Source: a virus
IMG/VR virus record: IMGVR_UViG_3300036985_003303
Location: 53,347 to 117,346 of that record
Direction: 5' to 3' (one strand)
Length of the DNA stretch: 64,000 bases
The notes under the pieces were generated by a model that saw only the letters and a list, made by a program, of their open reading frames with translations, searched no databases and had not been told where the DNA came from. The translations under genes and the position numbers were made by a program. Positions 56,501 to 60,398 of the stretch are shown here, piece by piece. How positions within the stretch are numbered: the first letter of the stretch is position 1; each line of letters starts with the position of its first letter.

Positions 56501-56549
56501 TGATCCTGCTACTACAATTCAAAGAGAAAATTCAGATTTCTTTAACTAA
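50523..56549 (+). CDS. Giant virion protein 3 (zincin-like domain, C-terminal hydrophobic region)
   Basis: A 2008-residue protein, translationally coupled to the polymerase gene through an ATGA overlap. Residues 225-290 form the clearest zincin-like module of the three giants: VYIVAGNLTASDVFHEFAHP with H236-E-F-A-H240, and E290 fifty residues on. The middle is long charged helices. The C-terminal part is conserved-looking: RWMSFTSFALDPIKSLRNYVGG, LLGKAAFFLMKFFPGMALDRY, then a hydrophobic helix at about 1824-1841 (LAKMISMIINMLAMSIGF) followed by an acidic run DDDDDG at 1843 and DPNDDG. The last could bind calcium. This C-terminal architecture suggests membrane contact or channel formation during ejection (inference). 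It ends at the strand switch, overlapping the opposite gene by 8 bases. Confidence 0.75.
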   Translation: MSCVNPNSPEFKKILEQEPNFLLAEIMYDKLMQEQTYKLYDDTRDFKESTPIVKDQELIGQTEGWGFKNPSEVALISDKELSLLMNNPAYNKIEDPVDQQKFNELANAIGEKEAWRDYFETNKIVRPANVVLEKLFKRLEDEEQNFQDTVNESMDLQLPSIDEFINQFEQVVEVENKARALDVAEKLSKQLNVPYEVITQKELEEKFPNQSYRKAFYQAGKVYIVAGNLTASDVFHEFAHPIVKSMSKQNPELFQKLFDELAATELGQRIIADLNLDPDLTPGTAAYMEEAIVTALEAINENEEVAPKSFIQNLFFQIKQFLRKVFGKKIDVSKLNSKTTLADLVKMINYGEEFILDTEFLDKDLMVMFKTDYELLKQQIKDGSAKKTQELMNKFHDVVKLQLSNFKADNDIFKTIEAGLADENREGLLNQAQMILEGLATFGSRNLVVPLDALNITGNNATDADIISFNNKINSFVQVISTVDEVVDLLNNKLKALVASGVKSNNEFDQLFAIMQYNEEWLAKITDWKSEYTTYSLVTDPLTGQQVNPIYDALDELQEKLDAGKRISDSLQIDSVIDVLYDHLNELMTPIKKDYLDQMDSLKKAGSMTAYNKLHAEYYGLTPTEMVEYNRLKNKPEASLTRNEMIKLQELKLATFNSHVISKDAIRAKAEGRLGDSHKWNGLFESFMNNQDQIVGGFYSFLMKTFNTIDGNANARRAELLNNLQPLLKAAGYDTHFLGEGKLGKEVGQINRSFKTNNKGQSEEFLEWQFLSNFHNYEYDRQLLLDAVKFARQKFNLNKDAKSRDPLKAEFEKAKEALEDFDTKYMNRDYTDEFYQVAARYFKTDSGKLAKAALDDLFDRMRVISENADVNPTNFGKVDALNELWNEYQLLHNIYDFKTGEEKTGISREIAEILTGYRNEISEFYEWEEKENAFELALELLHDELVSKGKHPGSDAYNAVMEEWIKHNTTIAVNENYYINRAALIEERSFLVEPITRINNSFIDVTPMYEQIYGILKPSKDNFNQYNGNDLTPTAQAKIKDIQQTISNLKEQWLNIKGYSPQEMRNFRRIEEYYLENGEFEYDNDQDVYNNFWIDLQKRLANLGIDKDTLDRVREIDKELNGSKLSGLTQPYISNLKAFVETNDAFANIFEDAFKAYDFVDGEFPTSQDIFEAIKDTKFTDALSATSPEFKEWFDRNHYTESVNEFDKVDGHFVGEFTRNRPTAAWQFTMPSEISDYETKSVLGTKIPAEFSPNGYIELNGVPRIPTRAYYRRKVKQEFETAKIERDYVDNNGDLVIATVDNRGNWLPKNLDETDPNAKYVNGAYKKMFSNQKNLWNLLDYLKNKHLDNQKGLDASQKMYLSYPRYRKGDVEEYDKGYFQRKATRIAETWRGAEDDFEYGIRTNDQQTASYKTLTRPIGGSYKLPMLDVSTNIIDSMMDHAYSIEHFKGMRKVNSFANVFENAITNMYTNPAKTVVDKMLKDSELLEKQDSEQSTRIKNIRQIIDKHFKGVLITGFVSGTKDASESVMKTARVIGGLQRWMSFTSFALDPIKSLRNYVGGKSMMYKKAAEGLAYNMKDVALTRGKSASVMGELIAMQYSNKNVSARLQLLDVLNAIPGNLKKEIGSRGSKTVAQSLFGGSFFYADRKYLSESVPVHQFLAILEHNSFMLNGKKTSLDEAIELIDGKIQTVAGVPADMAITYDADGNIKFGKKIQDLMNEHQSFLQKSLGITNEFNEPEVYRSLLGKAAFFLMKFFPGMALDRYQVRTRRGKKGQRRLNYSTRRAELGTYLGIVALANELVSNKGKFWQLNAYSWQAKKGAMQLVLAKMISMIINMLAMSIGFDDDDDGLINFTWDPNDDGIYSKLKHSTSLPELPLISDARTVQGTNNRYNSENYLKLQALRLLLVFKKEEDTFFLTNAMSTTKDIVTGQSPLFTGGGLATIEDLASSLYATYFTDNPDVYEKAAGPYKYQEKGRDKAMNIVLKSMGLSGSLVDPATTIQRENSDFFN

Positions 56550-57096
56550 AGCAGTAATCTTCAATTATTTGTTTTTTAATTGAAGGTGTAACAAATATAG
56601 TTTCTTGATCAGGACTAGGCGGAGAAAGTAATTCTTTTCCTTCTAGTTCTGATTCATACACTCCTAAAATTCCAGCTATTTCTTTATAATTGCTGGCGGG
56701 TTCTAAGCACTTTAAAACTATTTTGTTTTTTTCTATAACTGACATTAGCAGTTTGTATTCTCTTGAGATTTCTGAATAACTACCACTAACTATTTTGTCA
56801 TAGTCATCTTTCAGACTATACATGTTAAATGTTACAATGTCAAATTCATCATCTGCAAAAGTAAAATCATGAAATTTTGAGTTTTCTATTTCAGGTTTTA
56901 TCTTAACATAATCTGCATCTTTATTGTAAAACAAAGCAATTAGTATTCTTGATTCTTTAGTGTGATTAACATCACCAAATTTTAAATAGGTTTCTATTGG
57001 CTGAACTTTGATATTCAGCAACGGCCATAAAAAAGTTTTGCTTTTTTGAATGTAGATACCCATTTCTTTTAATAATTCATATTGCATTTTTTCCAT
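56542..57096 (-). CDS. Early-region protein of unknown function
   Basis: A 184-residue soluble protein. Residues 10-60 contain MGIYIQKSKTFLWPLLNIKV and VQPIETYLKFGDV, then SRILIALFYNKDADYVKIKP; the middle is acidic (FADDEFDIVTFNMYSL) and the end is a Pro-rich loop plus a short helix. I do not recognise a domain. It is the most downstream gene of the minus-strand arm and its last codons overlap the end of the plus-strand giant gene by 8 bases. It starts two bases after the MazG-like gene ends, so it is probably co-transcribed with it. Confidence 0.7.
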   Translation of the reverse strand: MEKMQYELLKEMGIYIQKSKTFLWPLLNIKVQPIETYLKFGDVNHTKESRILIALFYNKDADYVKIKPEIENSKFHDFTFADDEFDIVTFNMYSLKDDYDKIVSGSYSEISREYKLLMSVIEKNKIVLKCLEPASNYKEIAGILGVYESELEGKELLSPPSPDQETIFVTPSIKKQIIEDYCFS

Positions 57097-57098
57097 AG

Positions 57099-57482
57099 CT
57101 ACAGTTTTAATATGTCGGTTAATTCTACTTTTTTAAACTCTTGTGGTTTTATAATCTTACCATCTTCTCTCAAGATTGGATTACCATCTGGTCCCAGCTT
57201 TGACATATTATTTTGGTGCACTAAGTTAAATGCAGGAATAATGTGGTTTTGCAATCCGTGTTTACAGATTGTTCCAAATAATATATACAACTGATCCGCC
57301 AAAGAATCCAAGATTTCAATCATGTTTTCTTCTCCTACAGCCATAATGTATTCATCCAGTTCCTCTTTGCCAAGAACATGCCTTAGCACTGATTCTTTAC
57401 TACTAAGCAACACAGGTGTGTCACTTTGACTCTGTTTGAATGTTTGGTGAAACTCACTCACCATTTTAATTTGTTGTTCCAT
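57099..57482 (-). CDS. MazG-like nucleotide pyrophosphohydrolase
   Basis: A 127-residue all-helical protein of the MazG/PRA-PH (all-alpha NTP pyrophosphatase) superfamily. The metal-binding signature is visible as E41-x2-E44, then E56-x2-D59 with D63 in EILDSLADQLYILFGT. Around it are the expected pieces: an N-terminal VSEFHQTFKQ helix, a conserved R34, and the C-terminal VHQNNMSKL with lysine-rich DGK and FKK motifs typical of single-domain phage members. Known family role: hydrolysis of (d)NTPs to the monophosphate plus pyrophosphate, cleaning or adjusting nucleotide pools. The exact substrate cannot be told. It precedes the 184-residue protein by two bases. Confidence 0.85.
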   Translation of the reverse strand: MEQQIKMVSEFHQTFKQSQSDTPVLLSSKESVLRHVLGKEELDEYIMAVGEENMIEILDSLADQLYILFGTICKHGLQNHIIPAFNLVHQNNMSKLGPDGNPILREDGKIIKPQEFKKVELTDILKL

Positions 57483-57497
57483 ATATTTGTTTGTTTT

Positions 57498-57713
57498 TTA
57501 CAGGTTTGTTTTCTTTAGAAAGTAGGAATATACTCCAGGAATGTGCTTTTTGTAATAAGGTTGATTATCCTTGCACCAATCCTTTAATTCCTGCTTAGAA
57601 TTAAACGGTTTTTGCCATGAATTATTGTTCATGATCATGTTAAATGTTGGCTCTAGCTCATCAATAAAATTTTGAACCGTCCATCCTTCCCAAATGTGTT
57701 TGTCATTGCTCAT
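57498..57713 (-). CDS. Small conserved-type early protein, function unknown
   Basis: A 71-residue protein with three short helices. The regular amphipathic pattern IWEGWTVQNFIDELEPTFNMI, followed by KPFNSKQELKDWCKDNQPYY, looks like a compact tryptophan-cored helical domain rather than a random frame. It is 15 bases upstream of the MazG-like gene on the same strand. I do not recognise a named family. The 80 bases upstream (57714-57793) hold no gene and could contain regulatory sequence. Confidence 0.65.
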   Translation of the reverse strand: MSNDKHIWEGWTVQNFIDELEPTFNMIMNNNSWQKPFNSKQELKDWCKDNQPYYKKHIPGVYSYFLKKTNL

Positions 57714-57793
57714 ATTACTTACGTTTTAATCAGTTTTGCTTCCATTAGTCGTGAATGTTTGAGGTGATTTCAATGCTATCTAAAATCAGATAT

Positions 57794-58165
57794 TTACAAA
57801 GCTGTAAAGTATTCATAGCAAAGTATTAGTTGTAAATAGTGTAAAAATTGGTCAAGTCCAATCACAGGAAAGAACGCAGGAAACCCATAATACTTTTCTT
57901 GTTTGTAAAGTTTACTTGTCCATCGGCTTGTTAGGTAATCAGTAATAAAATGGCAAATGAATGTTGTAATTGTAAATAGTATTACGGGCATAGGTTTGAA
58001 GAAAAACAACCCGATAAAAAACCAAGTCATACTATAAACGAATATGTGAGCAAACAACCAGTAATTGTCTTTGCTTTTATTCATTGCCATTTTTTGCGTT
58101 TGCAATAGAAAGTCTGCAACCCAATGGATGAAGATTATTGCTATAATTTGATATTCCGTTTTCAT
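57794..58165 (-). CDS. DUF3307 family membrane protein
   Basis: A 123-residue membrane protein. The family signature is visible in order: FIHWVADFLLQTQKMAMNK near residue 12, AHIFVYSM near 39, HFITDYLTSRWTSKLY near 72-87, and GLDQFLHYLQL near 102-112. Three to four hydrophobic segments lie between these His/Asp motifs (residues 5-22, 36-58, 60-76, 100-118). DUF3307 proteins are found in bacteria and many phages and plasmids; their function is not established as far as I know. The conserved His-Asp pairs in the membrane suggest metal binding or an enzymatic role (inference). Located inside the early cluster. Confidence 0.85.
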   Translation of the reverse strand: MKTEYQIIAIIFIHWVADFLLQTQKMAMNKSKDNYWLFAHIFVYSMTWFFIGLFFFKPMPVILFTITTFICHFITDYLTSRWTSKLYKQEKYYGFPAFFPVIGLDQFLHYLQLILCYEYFTAL

Positions 58166-58176
58166 CTTATTCTGAT

Positions 58177-58449
58177 TTAAGTGTTGTTTTCTTTAATGTA
58201 CTTAGTGTAACAATTTTTTAGATACCTGCTAACCCATAAGTAGTCTTCTCTTTCAAGATAGTCTTCTAAGGCTGTATAAGCATGGTAATTGTCTGATAAA
58301 AGTTTATCAGTTTGGCGGTCATACATTAATGTATTTCCATTTTCATCTCCTTCTTGATAGTCACTATAAAAGTAGAAGTCTTCAGTAATCAGTGATAACC
58401 TGTATAGATTACCACTGATTGTCTTAGTTTTTTGAAGTTTAATTTTCAT
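58177..58449 (-). CDS. Small early protein, function unknown
   Basis: A 90-residue protein starting at ATG 58449 in the context GGAAAAATG; two further in-frame starts (ATG 58470, TTG 58473) would add 7 or 8 residues. Residues 1-40 look like beta strands (KIKLQKTK, LYRLSLITEDFYFYSD) and residues 58-85 a helical end (ALEDYLEREDYLWVSRYLKNC). It overlaps the end of the preceding 48-residue membrane protein gene by 11 bases, which suggests coupled translation. No family recognised. Confidence 0.6.
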   Translation of the reverse strand: MKIKLQKTKTISGNLYRLSLITEDFYFYSDYQEGDENGNTLMYDRQTDKLLSDNYHAYTALEDYLEREDYLWVSRYLKNCYTKYIKENNT

Positions 58450-58585
58450 TTTTCCATTCTTTCCAGACATCAAAGTCCTTTAGTTTTTCAATTTGTTTTT
58501 TCCATTCAGCTTGAAGTCTTTTTGCTATAGCCCACATAATGAAAGCTCCTGTAACAAATCCTATGATAAGTTCCATATTATTCAT
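58439..58585 (-). CDS. 48-residue single-pass membrane protein
   Basis: ATG 58585 to TAA 58439. Residues 4-21 form one hydrophobic helix (MELIIGFVTGAFIMWAIA), followed by a strongly charged helical tail (KRLQAEWKKQIEKLKDFD) rich in Trp and Lys. It overlaps the gene upstream by 8 bases and the gene downstream by 11 bases, so its ends fit the tightly packed early operon. The pattern of a short transmembrane helix plus a basic coiled tail resembles small phage membrane effectors; function unknown. Confidence 0.6.
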   Translation of the reverse strand: MNNMELIIGFVTGAFIMWAIAKRLQAEWKKQIEKLKDFDVWKEWKNEN

Positions 58586-58808
58586 TGTTTTCTAGGTTTT
58601 TGAATCCTCTATCTTCAGCCGCTTCACCGATACCATAATGGATCTGTTCCATTATCCAATCATTAGTCAAAGCTGATTCTAAGATGTCTTGTGCATCTTC
58701 ATTATCAAATACTGCAAATCGCAGTTTGACATCATCAACATGCCACAAGTTGTCTGTAAAGAAGCCTGCTTCCCGCAACACTTCTTTTGCTTTTTCTATT
58801 TCAGTCAT
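58578..58808 (-). CDS. Small conserved-type acidic early protein
   Basis: A 76-residue protein. I start it at ATG 58808 (MTEIEKAKEVLREAGFF) because this ATG overlaps the TGA of the preceding membrane-peptide gene (TCATGA) and because the extra eight residues of a longer frame are antisense to that gene's end. The product is helical and acidic: TDNLWHVDDVKLRF, then EDAQDILESALTNDWIMEQIHYGI. From memory similar short proteins with a TDNLWHVDDV motif occur in phages of Bacteroidota. Function unknown. Confidence 0.7.
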   Translation of the reverse strand: MTEIEKAKEVLREAGFFTDNLWHVDDVKLRFAVFDNEDAQDILESALTNDWIMEQIHYGIGEAAEDRGFKNLENNE

Positions 58809-58903
58809 GAAAAAAATATTAAAATTAAACATGTGATTGCAATTCCTGCAAGCATTCCTACTATTGAGCCATACAAAAATGCAGGCCAGTCTTTATCATT
58901 CAT
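58805..58903 (-). CDS. 32-residue membrane peptide
   Basis: ATG 58903 to TGA 58805. A polar start (MNDKDWPAF) is followed by one long hydrophobic helix to the end (LYGSIVGMLAGIAITCLILI). The stop overlaps the ATG of the next gene in TCATGA and the start is 5 bases after the stop of the zinc-ribbon gene, so it fills the gap exactly. Size is near the limit of confident calling. Confidence 0.5.
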   Translation of the reverse strand: MNDKDWPAFLYGSIVGMLAGIAITCLILIFFS

Positions 58904-58908
58904 AATTT

Positions 58909-59229
58909 TTATTTTGATGATAAACAATTAGAACAAAAGTTATCCATGGTGTTGTCATATTCATGACCACATTTGTAACAATGTTCTGGTTCTCTTTCAG
59001 AAACTAATTCTACATCTTCCGGATCATATTCTTTATCATCATCTGGATTTTCAGATAAGTGTCCTGGAATATACCCGCAGCGGTCTAATAGACTTTGCAC
59101 GGATTCTTTTACAAACCCTTGGGATTGTAGTTCAGTGATCATGTTTCTTCCAAATGTTAGTATGTCTTCATGATCAGAAAAATACCAACTAAGGAAATCT
59201 GATTCTTTTACTTTGATTTTTTCACTCAT
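58909..59229 (-). CDS. Early protein with C-terminal zinc ribbon
   Basis: A 106-residue protein. Residues 10-55 are helical (SDFLSWYFSDHEDILTFGRN, MITELQSQGFVKESVQSLLD). An acidic linker (NPDDDKEYDPEDVELVSEREPE) leads to a zinc ribbon with C84-x2-C87 and C99-x2-C102 (CYKCG ... CSNC). The ribbon type is that of small rubredoxin-like or ribosomal-type zinc knuckles, which bind zinc and often nucleic acid or protein. It precedes the tiny membrane peptide. No specific function can be assigned. Confidence 0.75.
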   Translation of the reverse strand: MSEKIKVKESDFLSWYFSDHEDILTFGRNMITELQSQGFVKESVQSLLDRCGYIPGHLSENPDDDKEYDPEDVELVSEREPEHCYKCGHEYDNTMDNFCSNCLSSK

Positions 59230-59240
59230 GTTTTTTGTTT

Positions 59241-59474
59241 TTAAAATTCAAGATATTCTACATTGTCTGCAGATAGTGCCTGTATTATAATCTTATCTTC
59301 TACAGGTAACTCTCTAAATAAATCAGCTAAAACAAAATCAATGTTATACTGATGAGAATCTCCGTCATGAGAATCTCCGTCATTTGATGACATAGATGGT
59401 GTAATGTTATTTCTAATTAACTCTTTGGCTTCACCTGACAAATCAGGATTATATTCTACAATAATTCTACTCAT
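59241..59474 (-). CDS. Small early protein with an in-frame DGDSH duplication
   Basis: A 77-residue acidic protein. The first 27 residues (RIIVEYNPDLSGEAKELIRN) and the last 35 (YNIDFVLADLFRELPVEDKI onward) look folded; the middle loop contains DGDSH twice in tandem, encoded by two exact 15-base copies (59352-59381). Its ATG overlaps the end of the upstream 56-residue gene by 8 bases. No family recognised. Confidence 0.65.
   Translation of the reverse strand: MSRIIVEYNPDLSGEAKELIRNNITPSMSSNDGDSHDGDSHQYNIDFVLADLFRELPVEDKIIIQALSADNVEYLEF
59352..59381 (-). repeat. Exact 15-base tandem duplication inside a coding sequence
   Basis: Two adjacent identical copies of ATGAGAATCTCCGTC on the plus strand (59352-59366 and 59367-59381), encoding two DGDSH units on the minus strand. 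The reading frame is kept. The perfect identity suggests recent slippage or a contraction/expansion site. Confidence 0.9.
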
Positions 59475-59637
59475 GATTTTTTGAGATTAAATCCTGCGCA
59501 CATAAGCGCGCAAGATATAGTGAACATTTAAATTTTACTCTGATATGATCTTCTAGGGCTTTAGGAATAAAGTCTGAATAATCTTTCTTGTTTCTTTGCA
59601 TTGCATCAACAATGGTTCTTCTTTTGGTTGAAATCAT
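59467..59637 (-). CDS. 56-residue basic early protein
   Basis: ATG 59637 to TAG 59467. The product is basic and helical (KRRTIVDAMQRNKKDYSDFI, then EDHIRVKFKCSLYLARLC), with a cysteine pair near the end. It starts at the base after the stop of the upstream gene (59638) and overlaps the downstream ATG by 8 bases, so both ends agree with the operon. It could bind nucleic acid, but that rests only on charge. Confidence 0.65.
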   Translation of the reverse strand: MISTKRRTIVDAMQRNKKDYSDFIPKALEDHIRVKFKCSLYLARLCAQDLISKNHE

Positions 59638-59913
59638 TTAGTACTCATCAGTATTTTCACTATTGTGATAAATGATTTCACCTTCCTCATTGTACAACTC
59701 TTGTGTTGCACTTCCTCCATTTTCTGAAGGAATCATAGGTTCTTCACATACTTGATCAGGACCTTGATGTAATTCATAAACTCCTTCTAGTTCATGAATC
59801 TCATATACTTCATCGCAATCAGAAGCCTTCAACATTGCAATTACTTTTTTTACTTTTTTATCTGGAATGTAGTATCTTATCCAGCTGGTAACTTTAAAAT
59901 CTAAATGTGCCAT
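59638..59913 (-). CDS. Small early protein, function unknown
   Basis: A 91-residue protein. The N-terminal 55 residues look like a compact alpha/beta domain (AHLDFKVTSWIRYYIPDKKV, KKVIAMLKASDCDEVYEIHE); the C-terminal 35 residues are an acidic, Ser/Asn/Glu-rich tail (CEEPMIPSENGGSA, EGEIIYHNSENTDEY). It is 12 bases from the gene upstream and abuts the basic 56-residue gene. No family recognised. Confidence 0.65.
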   Translation of the reverse strand: MAHLDFKVTSWIRYYIPDKKVKKVIAMLKASDCDEVYEIHELEGVYELHQGPDQVCEEPMIPSENGGSATQELYNEEGEIIYHNSENTDEY

Positions 59914-59925
59914 CCGCTTCTATTT

Positions 59926-60270
59926 TTAAGGTTTATAATCAATTTTTATTTCTAAAAATAACCATGCATAACTAGCATGGATTCCTTTTAATCTTTTTGG
60001 AATTAATTTCCATTCCAATAAATTAATTTTTAATGTTATTTGTTTCATCAGTCTTGAATTTTTAATGTTTTTAATAATTTTAGTTAATTCTGCTAAACAA
60101 GTTTCTTCAGCTTCTTCATAGGTTTTAAACCCTTTATTCCAATGTAATACAGCTAAATGATTTGGTTTATAATAAATTACATAACCATAATCACCACCAT
60201 ATTCTGGTTCTACAAGTTGAACTAATCCAACATAACCGTACTCATCTCTTATTTTTTTTAAAGTTGGCAT
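59926..60270 (-). CDS. Small early protein, function unknown
   Basis: A 114-residue protein. The first 60 residues hold a beta-rich part (YGYVGLVQLVEPEYGGDYGY, VIYYKPNHLAVLHW) and a helix (KTYEEAEETCLAELTKIIKN). The remaining 40 residues (MKQITLKINLLEWKLIPKRL onward) are Lys/Leu-rich and could be a second small domain. Its start overlaps the end of the 51-residue membrane protein gene by 29 bases in another frame. Function unknown. Confidence 0.6.
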   Translation of the reverse strand: MPTLKKIRDEYGYVGLVQLVEPEYGGDYGYVIYYKPNHLAVLHWNKGFKTYEEAEETCLAELTKIIKNIKNSRLMKQITLKINLLEWKLIPKRLKGIHASYAWLFLEIKIDYKP

Positions 60271-60397
60271 GTTTATTTTTTATTTTATTAATAAATTCAG
60301 GAAAAGCCATAAACCAAAGAGCATATAAACCCATAATTGTTAGCAACAATAAACTTATTCCTAGTATAACTAATACTATTATTCCTATAATTTTCAT
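60242..60397 (-). CDS. 51-residue single-pass membrane protein
   Basis: ATG 60397 to TGA 60242, starting just after the helicase stop (60399). Residues 3-33 are very hydrophobic (IIGIIVLVILGISLLLLTIM, GLYALWFMAF), followed by a short basic tail (NKIKNKHANFKKNKR). That is the layout of a single-pass inner-membrane protein with a positively charged cytoplasmic tail. Function unknown; one of three tiny membrane proteins in this early cluster. Confidence 0.6.
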   Translation of the reverse strand: MKIIGIIVLVILGISLLLLTIMGLYALWFMAFPEFINKIKNKHANFKKNKR

Positions 60398-60398
60398 A

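Noticed and set aside
28643-56549. Stop-codon reassignment as seen in some crAss-like phages
   Set aside because: All giant genes are continuous in the standard code, and TAA, TAG and TGA are each used at sensible gene ends (for example 13517 TAG, 50526 TGA).
56559-56585. CTTCAATT/AATTGAAG inverted repeat at the convergent gene ends
   Set aside because: Eight-pair AT-rich stem with an 11-base loop and no T run after either arm; it lies within the minus-strand coding sequence and is weak as a terminator.
57082-57294. Plus-strand open frames within the early region (also 58689-58931, 60162-60413, 60534-60731, 60921-61151, 63590-63781)
   Set aside because: They lie antisense to well-supported minus-strand genes with recognised motifs and have no operon context.
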